A stretch of 64,000 bases of DNA from Plazaster borealis (taxonomy: Eukaryota; Echinodermata; Asteroidea; Forcipulatida; Labidiasteridae), in assembly GCA_021014325.1 (NCBI GenBank), contig CM037472.1:1054001-1118000 (forward strand). Reading direction: 5' to 3'. The notes below the pieces were generated by a model, which saw nothing but the letters and a program-made list of their open reading frames with translations, did no database searches and was not told the origin of the DNA. Shown piece by piece: positions 13,961 to 26,708 of the stretch. Positions within the stretch are counted from its first letter, which is position 1. Each line of letters opens with the position of its first letter. The translations under genes were made by a program, and so were the position numbers.

Positions 13961-14518
13961 CGGAGATGTCGATATTTTAATGATTTTTAGATATGACTTC
14001 TGATCCAATCGCTAGTTACAGCAATTAAATATGACGAAACAAACATCATAAACCAATGACATGCAGGTAGGAATAATACATTTTCAACACAATGGGTGGA
14101 GGGGTATGGTCATCATTGATTGGATTAGATCGTCCCACGCCCCTATTACGTCACAACCGGGGCAAACATAAATACAATAAACAGCAGTATCAGTATTCAT
14201 CGAAAACATTAATATCAGTTTCAATTCCCCAGAGAAATATTTCCACCTGAAAGCATTATCAAATTAATAATAGCACCAATCCTCCAGAGAAATATTTTCA
14301 TCTAAACGCTCACTGATTATCAAATTCAAACTAGTACCAATCCTCCAGAGAAAAAGTTCCGTTTGAATTATATTCAAAGATGAGAAAACAGCATTTCTTC
14401 TTGGATTGCAGCAATCAAAGACAGCACAATCATACGATCGAACATGAACAACATCCCTGACATAACATAAAATCGTTTGTTCCTTGTTTTTCTCTTTGTG
14501 TCTGCTGTAATTTTCACA

Positions 14519-14713
14519 CAATATAAAAATTCCCGGGTCAGAATTGACTCGGATTCCGGGTTCCGAAAAGCTTGACCCATTTCTTAGTCAGATTGACCCG
14601 GAATCCGGTTACAAGATGCAATTTGTTTCGGATTATGCGTGTGTTAGACATAGTTCCGGGTCATACATAACCCAGATATGGGTCTAGCCCCCTGCACCCG
14701 GAATCTCAGAGTG
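14519..14713. mobile_element. CACTCTAAAA MITE (family C), worn ends
   Basis: AATATAAAAATTCCCGGGTC at the left and CCGGAATCTCAGAGTG at the right, with TGACCCGGAATCCGG inside. Confidence 0.7.
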
Positions 14714-15912
14714 CAGAATAGTTGTTTAGTGTTTGCTGAACAGTCTAGAATATCAGCTATTTTTTCCTAATATAGTAATAATGATAAAATAGCCTTAAAA
14801 TAATATGAAAAACTAAACTGACAAAAGTGAAGCAACCGATGTAGTGAAACAGATGAGCGTAATGCTGAGCTTTCGGTTTGAGTGGCACGACGAAAACTAA
14901 AGCGAATATGTAATATCGAGGTCGGTAACCATAACAGAATGGTATACACATTATGCTGCTTTTAATAACCTGTTGTTATCGATTGATAGACCAGCAACCC
15001 TCATTGTTCTGCCATGCAAGTAATATTCATCATAATTATCCATGGTACGATTTCTAATGAACTGCACATATCGATCGTCTGAGCTCCTTCGTCTTCACTG
15101 CACGCAGTAGAAAAACCAACCTTGAAGTCGAGATCCAGACAAACCCTTGCAATTCTTGTTGAGATATTGACTTTTTTTTTGCAATTCTCAAAATGCTACG
15201 ACAACGAGTTGTGACAGCTTGGTAAAAGTATCGTTTAGCGAGGACTATATAGGTTCATCGGCGATTGGTTTGTGCATTGCCAGTAGAATATACACACTGA
15301 TTGTAAGAACATAATTTTAGTCACTGTGATGCCGTTTTATCTTTACTTGTTGAAAAACAAATGGAAAACCCCCAATATATTTTAGAAATTTAAATGACTT
15401 TCTGATTTATTAATGCTTAGTTCTATAAAGATGGGTACAACTTAGTTAGATTTTTATTAGACACAAACCTTTATCTTGAACTCATCTTTTCTCCCCTTAC
15501 ATTGTGTACACATACGGCTGTACTGTGCATGTGTACCCAAGATCCACGAATATGGAAAGATACTGATCTCTAAGATTATGACCAGAAAGTTTTTACCAAA
15601 ACAGTCACCAACCGTCAATACGCTCAAGGGCTGAAGACGCTTTACATGAAGAACTTCAATCTTCAATCAAAAATTCTTCACAGAAACTTCAAGCAAAGTA
15701 TAGTAGACTAAACAATTAAATACTTCAAAGTAAATTGCAAGTTTATTGTCAAAACTACAATTTAAATGACAAAGTTATAAGAAGGGAGAGTCTATATACC
15801 ATGCAGCACATTCATCCTCAGCAAAGATCCTCTCAGCATCTGGCTTTTACAGCCAAAACATTAATCAAGTAATAAAACACAAGGGAATCTGTGGATAAAT
15901 TTTTAAATAGTT
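14714..15912. other. No gene seen
   Basis: Frames of about 60-70 residues on the minus strand have hydrophobic but unrecognised sequence. Confidence 0.6.
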
Positions 15913-16031
15913 TTGGGTTGAACGAAGACTAATTTACCATGAGCAGGACTTGAACCTGCGACCTCCGGCACGTTAATCCGGAGGTCGCAGGTTCAAGTCC
16001 CGCTCTAGTCAATGTTTCTGTGTTCAACCCC
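15913..16031. repeat. Fold-back sequence with perfect 22-bp stem
   Basis: GACTTGAACCTGCGACCTCC (15947) pairs with GGAGGTCGCAGGTTCAAGTC (15980); the loop is 15969-15977. The stem extends to GAGC/GCTC with one mismatch, and TGGGTTGAAC / GTTCAACCCC lie further out. Confidence 0.85.
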
Positions 16032-16296
16032 AATTATTGAAAACATTAAGTGAACTAAGATACAATCAAATTCTCTTCAAATGTTTCCGGGACTGATAGA
16101 GCTTTAAGAGATGTCTGTGGTTGTTCCAAAGAGACTATGATGGATAATCGAGCGCTCGGTCACTGTTAAATAAAGTGTTTGCTCGACCTGCGACAGCCTG
16201 AGCAGATTATTTGAAGGAGAACAGAGATGTAATTAAGAAGTAACTATAAATAAAAACTTGCGGGTACAACCATGTGAACAAACTCTTGTGGTAGTG

Positions 16297-16372
16297 TTGG
16301 CTCTGAAAAGAGCCGGTGTGGCCTCGACGTTTCGAACAGTATACTCTGCTCGTCTTCAGGACTATTAGTTAT
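16297..16372 (-). other. Hammerhead-like motif, possible Penelope-type end
   Basis: The reverse complement reads CCTGAAGACGAGCAG, AGTATA, CTGTTCGAAACGTCGAG: a CTGANGA word, a stem (GAGCAG with CTGTTC) and GAAAC. GGCTCTTTTCAGAGCC follows. A related word is at 56400. Confidence 0.4.
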
Positions 16373-16559
16373 TTCTTATTTCTCCACACAATGAAAAGCT
16401 TCAAACAACACTTAGAGATATAACTAGTATTGTGCTCTTAGACATTTTCTGCGATGAGACGATGTCATGAATTGTTTATAATAGCACTTAATCTACAGGC
16501 GTCTCAAAGCGCTTGTTATTTTTACAACCGGTATACCAGTGCTATTTTGACTTAAGAGA

Positions 16560-16738
16560 CCCATTTATTTAGCAGCTTGTGAGGGTTCACTTTAGGTGAT
16601 TCGTCACAATCTGCAGCCAACCATGCCAGAAACACCTCGCTCAAGGACACAAGGGTCATGACCGGGACTCGAACCAACACTCTGACAATATAACTTGAGT
16701 CCATGTGCGCTTTGGACCACTCAGCCACGATACTCCAT
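16560..16738 (-). mobile_element. tRNA-Leu-like SINE, reverse
   Basis: The reverse complement starts GGAGTATCGTGGCTGAGTGG (A-box) and has GTTGGTTCGAGTCCCGGTCA (B-box), followed by the GACCCTTGTGTCCTTGAGCG body. The tRNA-like part has a long variable region, as in Leu/Ser tRNAs. It is not a functional tRNA gene, because the SINE body follows directly. Confidence 0.75.
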
Positions 16739-16834
16739 GTATAAATAACTATGATAACTGTTTAAAGATTTAGAAAATGTTCGGTTTTGTCATAAAATGA
16801 AATGTAGAATTGAGTGTGAAACCCTCAATGGTCG

Positions 16835-16995
16835 CTCAATTGTTTTACTCATTTCCTAAAAACTATAGCATTTCAAGCAAAGCTATTTCAAGAGAAGTTT
16901 TCCACCATGACCATCTGTATACAATTTACGTTATGTGCAAATCTGCGAACATTTATATTTTCAACCTTACCAATGTTGTACACACCCTTTGCGCA
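16835..16995 (+). mobile_element. Family-A3 MITE, right half only
   Basis: ATTGTTTTACTCATTTCCTA and the ACCTTACCAATGTTGTACAC end match the right half of the element at 50656. The left half is missing. Confidence 0.6.
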
Positions 16996-18314
16996 ACGGG
17001 ATTGAAACCGTGTACCATTCCGTTGCTGATGATTTTCAATGTCCACGTTACTGCCTTTATACCTCAATGTTTCCTTGCCATTTCTAACTTGTTAGTAAAT
17101 ATTTGAAAAATGTTGAAGTGGATCTTCATTTATACCATTATTTTGTCTTGAAGATACATCTGTAAAGAGACAGATGACAAACTTATCCTTTTGACGCATA
17201 TTAATTGATGGAAAACCGTAAAATGTTTTCGCACGATTGATAAGGGTGAGTGGTTCAGTTTTAATGCGTCTCTATTGACATACGAGTATACGTTCATCTT
17301 TATCATTGGCCGTGACAGTAAATGTAAAAATCGCACGATAACGTGAAGTTAAGGTGTGCGCTTGATTATTTCTACTTCAAAACTCTCTGCTTGAAAATGG
17401 CTTGTGTAATTAACGTAGGTGTTAAAAGAATTCAACGCGACAGTTTCCAATCTAAAGCCACGGTCAGGGTGCCATGTCATGTTACAACATATATGAAGTC
17501 TTTTGATTATTATTGGATAAACGAGACCTAGGGTTATCCCTCTTGATGCATGGCCGTGTAATTGTCAATGTCATCAATATTTAAAATGGAGTACGAACGG
17601 AAGGGGTGTAACGAAGCAGGTCACACTGGGTAGGTTCAGAAGCAAGATTGAAATGACACTGAAGAAAGTACAGGCATTATAGGAGGTGTCTATCGTTGCA
17701 ACACCAAACGGCGTATACTGGAGCCAATGTTGCCATAGAAACATCAGTGATTACGTATTTATCATCATTTTATTGTAATTTAAACCATAATTGAGGCCAA
17801 CCACTATTACTCTTGCGTGACTAATTTTGTTAATGGAAACAAAATGCCAATGAATCTTCATCTGAGATAACTCGGAAATCCACATTGAACGTCATGAATA
17901 CCAGATATTCTGATCGTCATTTGGACGCCATGATGTCTTCATCTCACGAGAGGGGTAATGGTAGACAAGAGGCATCATCAACCACATCAGCTCTCCAAGG
18001 TGATGCTTCACCATGGCAACACATAAATCATATTATTTTCCAATGATTTCTCATCATTTACGGTGGTTAGATCATGTACTGTAGGTTTGGAGAGGTTACA
18101 GGATATCTCATCTGCACAATTAAAGCTTGCACTTCCATTGGCTCTTCGAACTCACAACTATACATGCAAGGCGAATAATAGTTGACACGTTATTATGGTT
18201 TATTCTTTAACAACTTTACAAAAGTTCGTAACTTATAGCGAAATAGCGATCGTTTGTTTATCCCTTACGTCGTAACTATCTATGGTGGATCGCATCCTTC
18301 GGTAAATATAGATG
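16996..18314. other. No gene seen
   Basis: No exon or repeat recognised. Confidence 0.55.
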
Positions 18315-18516
18315 CACTGCAAACTTGGGTGCTAAAATTGACAACATGGGTGTTGTCACATATAGATACAAACAAATAATCAAAATTTACACCATATGGT
18401 GTTAAAATAACACTAATTTCTGCAAAAACAATTACGATGGTGTTATTTTTGATTCTCTGTTCGGTATCTATGTGACAACACCCATAGTGTCAATTTGAAC
18501 ACCCCGTTTTTGCAGT
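18315..18516. mobile_element. CACTGCAAAA MITE
   Basis: Left end CACTGCAAACTTGGGTGCTA; right end TTTGAACACCCCGTTTTTGC. Inner inverted words GGGTGTTGTCACATATAGAT and ATCTATGTGACAACACCC. Confidence 0.8.
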
Positions 18517-21500
18517 ATGCAATGATTTAACAAAGGTTTCGGATGACAGTTCCTTGCTAATTTTTGGAATTTGTGTTGTGATCAGCTGTTGATAATCAAC
18601 ATTTTTCTCATTTGATAAAAATGTTAAGTGATCGATAAGTAGATCAGTACTACATCAACCTTGCAAAACATGGGTATACTTCTTGTTGTAATTGGTTCAG
18701 GAATATAATGATTTAAAAAGACTTGATCTAAGCTTCCTTCAACATTGACTATTATGAAACATATTTTCTGATATCTGTATAGATATTGTCACCCATTGTC
18801 GGTCCGTTTCTCTATGAAATAATCAAATTTTCCAACTTTTTTTAGACATATTTTTAGTGTAGTTTATTTTCATCAAAGGGTGATCTGACTATGCGCCAAA
18901 ATAGAAAGTTAAACTAATGGACTACCAACTCTACATCATCAGAAACGTCATGCATGTATTAGTATGCTGATATTTCTACAATCTTAATTAAACTTAACTA
19001 ATTAGTGCATAATTAATATCCATAGCTAGAAAGGGCAAATTAAGACACCCAGTGGTGCTTAAGAAGAATGATTGTGATGTCTCCTTTGTGGTTAAATAAT
19101 TGCCATTTTGAAATAATGGCTGTACATTAAAAATTCAAATGAGATTTTGTGTTGAATTTGACACATTCTGCTGTCATCTGTGATGTTTTTCCTTGTAAAT
19201 TTGTCATTGATCTGTCGAAAGGAAATACGGAAATAATACAGTCACTTCTGTCCTTCCTGATGATGTATGTTCAATTATTTCCAGTATTTATACGAGGAAT
19301 CAGCTGTATTTTCTATTATTTTGTCCGTGAAATTACGGTGGAATAATACTTGGGGCCTCTCTGTTGGGGAGCTAAACAAACAGATGATGACACGACGTAG
19401 CCTCGAAGACAAGCAGCTAAGGTACTTCGTCATCACTACAGCTCAACCTGATGTATAGACAGTTAGTTACACGACAAGGGGTAACCATTCTCTCTGACAC
19501 TGCTTTGAATTCACTTACGACTTGTCAAAAGACTGTCTCAGGAACGCAAGCAAGGAGGATGGCCAACCGGTAACGATGCCCCATGGAGAAGACAGCGCCT
19601 TGTAAGCAGATTACAGTTATATTTAATGTTTATCAAGTGCTTTTTCCGGTAATGGGAAACTCTTCAGACTGCTGTAATTCACCTTGTAAAATATTGTTGT
19701 CTTCAAAGAGACAAAGCTAAAGTAAATCAAAGGTCACCATTTCCATGATACTACACAGTATCACCTTTTACGAAGGGTATTCGCAAAATCTTACCACACC
19801 TTTGATTCACATGTATTAATGGTTCGATTTTGCGAAACTTTTCAAATTTGAAAACAGAATTTGATGGTCAAATTTGCTTGTCGTTCATTCAGCGATTCAT
19901 GTTTTTTTCTTGTCAGTGTAAAAGCACCCATTGTTGATAATGATAACAAGTCTCGGCGAAACTTCTCCAAAACGCCGCATTTATAGCCCAGTCATGTTTC
20001 CTGTGCATGGAACCAGACTATAGTTGGTTGGTTAGAGTAACACTAGGATAGATGACTGCGAAGGTCTCTTTTCCGTTCATTTTGATGGAGGTGGCGTGTT
20101 ATGCTGTCATGATGGGTCAACGGCTACCTGTTTCCTGTTGTACGTAGCCAATTTGTTTTTATGAAAATCAGGTAAAGGGACAACATTGTTCAAGCCATTA
20201 GGTAGAACACTCCCCATTCAAAGCCCATTATATTTACTTTTAGGTTGCAATAGAGTGACCACACTAAATGCATGGCTTGGGGATAAACACGAACTGCCTC
20301 GTCCCATCCATCTAATATTGTGTTGCACGACTGACCTAAACGCCTTGCAGTAGTGTCCGGAAACTGGGGTCTTAATTAAGTGATGGACCACCAACCAACC
20401 TACCGGCCGCGAGGAAAGACAGGAACAAGTGATTTTATTTTTTACTCAGATTATTCTAATTTCTTGAGATGAGACTAGTAGCCTATCTCCCCATGGTACA
20501 AATTAGTATTTACATGTTAATAACCACAACGTCATGCCTATACGTGCGTATGGACGATCGCTGTGTAGACGTGCGTCAAGAGACGTGATGCGATTGCAAA
20601 CAATTGTTTCATTTTGGTCATTTATTAACAGCATGGGGGTCATAAAGTCTCCTCGCTAAAATACAGAGCGATGGGCGGTGCCGCTAATCAGTAATAGCAT
20701 TCACTATTTGAGCCTTTCTACAAAAATTGCAAACTTGTAATGACTAATGCCCTTCGACTAATCCACCCAGGACTGTAATGAGCATATCAAATTAGTCCTC
20801 ATAGATTAACATATGAACTACACAGGCTTTCTTTTTGTTAGGATTCGACGGCACAGTGGCACCTGGGATTCGCCCACTGACTACGGTGTCGTTATTGGGT
20901 TGGAGCCCAGACGATTTCAGCCTGGAGCTGTTTACTTAGAGAATGCTCTCGCCAGGCAAGCAATATGTGCCTCCACCCCTTGGGTTATAGGAGCAACATG
21001 ATTTCAATGCATAGATCCCATGAGTTCTAAGGCAATGCCCTGCCAAAACGTCACATCACAAGATACATATACCATGTTGCTCTCACGATTTGGCAGAGAG
21101 CGCTTTAAGGATTCGGCGAAGGGGGGAAACGGAAAAATTGGAGGGAAAATGTGCACTTGAAATATTCAGCAGGGCTGTCATTTCATATTAGACTCGGAGG
21201 CAACCTGGTAAAGGTTGAGATCTCGTCGAGGCGCAAAGCATTGATCACGCCGTCACCATAGAGACCATTGTTATGGAGCTGACGTCAAAGCAAGCTGTCG
21301 CTGGCGCGGCAGCCTTGTTGTCGAGAGGAGGACAAGGAAGGGAGTTGTATAGGTAGAATGAGGCAAGAACCTTCCGGGATGAGAACAAAACCCCGTTGTA
21401 TTTCAACATTCTTAAATAACTAGTCGCAATTGTGTAAAATATTCCGTGTATGAGGATGGAGATTATAATAGTAAAGATATCGCCAGGAGATTTATTCAGA

Positions 21501-22844
21501 AATGTCCGCTTTATAATCCATATCTTTCTTTGTATTTATATCGAACAAAATATCATTGGATCAAACATTTTTCTTTCTTTCTTGGCTTCTCGAGGAAGGA
21601 AGTCTCCTTTGTGTTGAAATCATGAATAACAAGACAATACGTCTGAGTTCTTTCCCGGACTTGCTATACTATAGATCGTGTTCATGTTACGGCTGTCATA
21701 CGGGCATTTGTGGTTATTAACTACGTTTTGGCTACTTGTCATGAATTATGCTAATTGGATGTTACAATACTGGTTTGGAAGACTGAGAACATTTATCGAT
21801 TATGTTTTTTAAATATTCAATTTCACTTGAGGAAACATCGTTGAAATTGTGGTAACGTTTTCGACAGACAACTAAACCAAAACAAAAAACATGTAACAGT
21901 AACAATGTTAATTATAACACGATGGGAGTCTCATTCTGTTCCCCTATCGGTCAAAAAAGTAAGATCGGACATAATTGCTTGTGTTCATAAAAAAATAGTT
22001 TAAACCCACACTTTTTTCCTCAAATTTCTTTTTAAAAATATCTTTAATCATACGTCTCCATTATAGTCAATTTGTTCACTGATTCTACGTAATTGTATTA
22101 TACATTATTATTCGCAATATCACCATTTAGATGTCGTTCCACCCACACACTTTACAAGAGAATACGAAAAAGGTTTAATTAATGTATCGATTAGGTGAAA
22201 TTAATAATAAATTAAATGTAACCTTTTTATATTCACACTCTTCAAGGAACATTCTCATGTAGTTCATGATGTTATGTGGGCCAGTGAAAGTTGAATGTTA
22301 GTTTCTCATCAGTGCCCACATGAAATTTTGGCACCGAATGGAAATTTTTATTAGGGCTTATTCGTTTTTTTAAGGCCATATAAAATAACGAAATAGTCCC
22401 CCAAATCGCCTGAGAAATATTTTGTCTACCATTATTAATCGGTCTTAAGCGTTATTTTAAAGATCTGAAGAAAAAAATACATTTGCCAAGAACAGGCATG
22501 CAGTTTGACAAATAGTTACAAAATAATTAACAATGAAAAAAGAAAATTCACCCTCATCAATAATTGTCAGAGAACAGTTAACGAGAAACTACCAATCAAT
22601 TTTCATTTGCCTTATTATATTTTGCAACGCCACATGAAGAACTAGTGAGACCGTTGCTCAAGCTGCAAAAATTTACTAAAAAGTTATTCAATATTTTTTT
22701 CTTCAATACATCATTGGTGTGACACTGGTTGTCTTTTTTGTTTACATTAATATGAAATAATAATTGCAGGTTTTTGTAATTTCTCGAGGAGAAATTAATT
22801 TTGTTTTGGTTAGATGTAAAGGTGTGCTGCACAATTCCCTTCAA
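18517..22844. other. Longest stretch free of recognised repeats; no gene seen
   Basis: Over 4 kb with none of the MITE families that crowd the rest of the window, and no coding signature. If any non-coding sequence here is conserved, this is where I would look first. Confidence 0.5.
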
Positions 22845-23035
22845 TACGATACCATGCCCAATATGGGGCAGAGGGTATCCGCCCCCCCCTCCCCACCAAT
22901 GTTCCAATACTTCAACACACTATTTCCTCTTGTACAGAAGTACCTCTTAAAATCCTCCAAGAATTCCTGAGATTCCAAGCACATGAAGACACAATAAAGG
23001 GGAGGGGTACCATCATGCCCCATATCGAACACCAA
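22845..23035 (-). mobile_element. Family-B element
   Basis: Reverse copy: ATACCATGCCCAATATGGGG at the left and CCCCATATCGAACACCAA at the right. About 190 bp. Confidence 0.75.
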
Positions 23036-23213
23036 GTGCAGTATAGGCAGCGTCATGAAATTGGGTCCGGATCTTGTGTACATGAAATAAAATGCATTTT
23101 CGTTCGGTTGAACTGGGTGAATTAGAACGAAGTAGTTCCCAATTAAGGTAGATATCACTCCGCTATATACGCGATTGAAGATAGGAGCGGGTAGTATAAA
23201 ACAAGACTAAGAA

Positions 23214-23280
23214 AATGAAGTAGACAAAGAAAACGAAAAGAAGAAGCAGAAAAAAGAAGAAAAAAAGAAGAAGAAGAAAT
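23214..23280. repeat. Purine-only AAG-rich tract
   Basis: About 65 bases almost wholly A and G (AAAAAAGAAGAAAAAAAGAA and similar). Confidence 0.85.
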
Positions 23281-23417
23281 AAAAGGGCTAGCAACCGCAG
23301 CGCATGTCGGTGGCTAATCCAATGTTGTAAAATTGGTGTGATGAGTGGGTTATTGAGAAATGCATTTACCTAATACCATTGGAAAGGAATGTTCAAGATT
23401 TGAAAAACCTCTAATGA

Positions 23418-23702
23418 ATTCCTGATGTTGCCAGAATACAATGAAGACACAATAGGAGGGGGGCGAACACCTCACCACATATCAAGCACAAATGTGTCAG
23501 TCAGAGGAGCCGGGTGTCCAATGCGACCAAGACGGCAACCGTGCTCAAGATGTGGCATGGTGCACCTCGTACTCCTATTGCGTCTTCATCGTATTCTCTG
23601 AATCTCAGTAACTCTTCAGAGAATTTTTGAAAGAAGGTGGGGGGGGGGTACTTTTCTACGGGGGGTGGGGGACTCCCTCTGCCATACATTGGGCACGGTA
23701 TA
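23418..23702. mobile_element. Two inverted family-B pieces around an 80-bp spacer
   Basis: A reverse B fragment (GAATTCCTGATG...CATATCAAGCACAA), a spacer with GGCAACCGTGCTCAAGATGT, then a forward B copy ending GGGCACGGTATAAT. The same spacer recurs at 32385-32455. Confidence 0.65.
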
Positions 23703-24085
23703 ATGCCAAGAGGACATGATTCACAACTTCCTCAATGACAAACTCTCCTCATATTTACACAAATTTTTCCTCCCTTACTTGCATCTTCACACTCTGTCAA
23801 ATTGGGCATGAGGCAATTTAAATATTTAAAACAAATTAAATATGAGTATAAATAAATTACAAATTTGCCATGTGGAACCGTTTGTCCTTGAAGTGTGGAG
23901 GAATATAATTGACTGAATCACCTTGATTCCAAATTAGTAACAACCAAATGACTGATGGGTAAAATGGGACGGGAAAAAACCCACATTAAACTTACAGCCC
24001 AACCATTTCCAATTGGGAGCTTTTAGGCCAGGATCTAGTCTTCATCCACATAATGTTTTCCAAGATAAGTATACAATTTCGGGAA

Positions 24086-24472
24086 TTAAAGACAGTGGAC
24101 ACTATTGGTAATTGTCAAAGAGCAGTCTTCTCACTTGGTGTATCTCAACATATGCATAAAATAACAAGCCTGTGAAAACTTGAGCTCAATTGGTCATCGA
24201 GGTTGCGAGATAACAATGAAAGAAAAAAACAACCTTGTCACACGGAGTTCTGTGCTTTCAGATGCAAGTTGATTTCGAGACCTCATCTAATTTTGAGGTC
24301 TCGAAATCAAATTCGTGGAAAATTACTTCTTTCTCGAAAACTACTCCACTTCAAAGGGAGCCGTTTCTCACAATGTTTTATACTATCAACCTCTCCCCAA
24401 TACTTGTTACCAAGTTAGGTTTTATGCTAATAAATATTTTGAGTAATTACCAATAGTGTCCACTGCCTTTAA
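24086..24472 (+). mobile_element. Family-A MITE, variant with GGTCTCGAAATC palindrome
   Basis: Arms as in family A (CAGTGGACACTATTGGTAAT and CAATAGTGTCCACTGCCTTT). The centre is a different palindrome: GATTTCGAGACCTCA pairs with TGAGGTCTCGAAATC. Confidence 0.85.
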
Positions 24473-24590
24473 GAAAACAGGCAGTTTACATTTTACTATT
24501 TTACTATTTATTTATAGTTACTTCTTATTTGACATTTTACTTTGAACGTAGGGACCTTGTTGCTAGGGTTCCGAATGTCACTTATTACAT

Positions 24591-24700
24591 ATTTGGTGCT
24601 CGATATGTGGCGAGGTATCCCCCCCTCCTATTGTGTCTTCATTATATTCTGGCAACCTCAGGAATTCATTAGAGGACTTTCATATCTTGAACATTTCTTT
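24591..24700 (+). mobile_element. Family-B element, truncated
   Basis: TTTGGTGCTCGATATGTGGC and the GTCTTCATTATATTCTGG / GGAATTCATTAGAGG words; right half missing. Confidence 0.65.
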
Positions 24701-24763
24701 CCAATAGTATTAGATAATAACATTTAATCTCATGTACACAATTTCATTACGCTGCTTACAGCA

Positions 24764-24946
24764 TTTTGGTGCTCATTATGGAGCATGGTGGTACCCCCTC
24801 TATTGCGTCTTCCTTGTGCGCTTGGAATCTCAGAACTCCTTTAGAGGATTTCAGGGGGGGGATTTCTGTACAAGAGGAAAATAGTGCGTTGAAGTATTGG
24901 AACATTGGGGGGATACCCTCTGCCCCATATAGGGCATGGTATACAA
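24764..24946 (+). mobile_element. Family-B element
   Basis: TTTTGGTGCTCATTATGGAG at the left, CTCTGCCCCATATAGGGCAT at the right; internal TGTACAAGAGGAAAATAGTG. Confidence 0.75.
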
Positions 24947-25059
24947 TTTCATGTCCCAGTGGAGTTCTACAATAACATGCCATCTTTACAGGCGCCGTTA
25001 GTGTAGAAGCAGCGCCACAGAATAAATTGAGAGTTACATTCTGCATCAACAAATAAATC

Positions 25060-26327
25060 TCAATTTTCTACAGAAGCATTTCTGATAACTATAGTTGCTC
25101 TCGGATATCGATGTCAAATATGATATTTCGAACTATATATCATGGAAGAAAACTGTGTAGGCTTACAAGACAGTTTCAATTTAGTACGTTAGATGCGGCA
25201 GCCTTGCGTCTTGACTGGAGACTAGGGATAATGTATCCTAGTAAACCGTTCATTATGGCGCTACATTGAAAGGATTCTGATTTAGGTGTCGGTTGAAGAT
25301 GGCAATTCCCGGTTTTATGAGGGTTATTTTTAAAGAGAAACTTGTAATAATTTAAGTAACAAGTTATGACGAGGGTGTTGTCGGTTTTGTGATATTCGTT
25401 GTGTGCCAATTCATAACCTTGTCTGTAGCCTCTTACTGAACGCTAATGCAAAACTCTGCCGCATCCAATGACGTAATTGGCGATGTCCGACTAGGTCTTG
25501 TGCTTACATTATTCGTCGCATGTCGACCTACAGGCCAAACACTTATCATGTTTACCTTTCTCCGCCGTTTAAGTGTAATGAAATGTAAGTTTCACCTCAC
25601 ATCAGTTGCCACTTCAAACAAACTAAGTTTATCACAACGAAAATTACAAACATGACGCTCTCTATAGCCGCAAGACTTCTGACGGGCGCACGGTTGCAAT
25701 CACACGGGTACATAAACCAACTGAAAGATAAATTGATTACCAGACAAGCTCGATGTAACGGGCTGCCCTTGACCATGCATGCAAGAGGCCTAGAGCAATG
25801 ACCGTTAAAACAGCCCCAAGTCCCCCATTCGATTCCGTCTTGTCGCACCAACGAGTCCGGACAGCTGCAAGGCCATGCAATGAGCTTACTGTATATTGTA
25901 AACCGTAATTGAAACAAAGCTTAATTTATTAGTTGTTATTTCATGGGATCATTGGAGGAGGCACGGGAGTCTTCACAAGACTACATATCTGTCCTTCCTC
26001 TTCTGAATGATAAAACCATCTTTGACAACTGAGTTTAGATCCCTTGCCGCGCACACGGCGCCTTATGGGATTAGTGTTTTAATGTAGGGAAGCGATTTCA
26101 ATTAAATATGCAATCTGGAATTGAAAACGGTATGGTGTCTGTTTGTTGTTGTCATAATAGCATCAATATCTAGAGTTTAACGCAGTACAGCTGATTTCAG
26201 TTATAACTTCCCTATCTGTGATTCAGTGACAATAGGTGAAAGTATTACTAATGAAACTATTCATTGAACCATACTTCGAGATCACTTATACACAACATCA
26301 CGTGATCACTGCAGTTAAAAGCTCAAG
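25060..26327. other. No gene seen
   Basis: A 106-residue minus-strand frame at 25597-25917 is Cys-containing but matches nothing I know. Confidence 0.55.
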
Positions 26328-26708
26328 TTAAAGGTATCGTACACGTTTGGTAATGACTCAAAACAAACAAATATTAGCACAAAAAGTTACTTGGTAACAA
26401 GCAACGGAGAGCTGTTGGTAGTATAAAACATTGTAGGAAACGACTCCCTCTGAAGTAACGTAGTTTTTGAGAAAGAGGTAAATTTCTCACTAAAATAATA
26501 AAAACTTCTTGCAAGAGGTTTTTATTCCTATCTGAAAGCACACAAATTTATACAACAAGGGTGTTTTTTCTTTCATCATTTTCTTGCAACTTCGATGACC
26601 AATTGAGCCCAAATTTTCACAGGCTTGTTATTTTATATGCAAATGTTGGGATACACCAAGTGAGAACACTGGTCTTTGACAAATTCCAAACGTGTTCAGT
26701 GCCTTTAA
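26328..26708 (-). mobile_element. Family-A MITE, full length
   Basis: Ends TTAAAGGTATCGTACACG and CGTGTTCAGTGCCTTTAA, with the CTTCTTGCAAGAGG centre, in reverse orientation. Confidence 0.85.

Noticed and set aside
22841..23158. 105-residue minus-strand frame
   Set aside because: Overlaps a reverse family-B element and has no recognisable domain.
25597..25917. Cys-containing 106-residue minus-strand frame
   Set aside because: No family resemblance and no support for splicing or a promoter.
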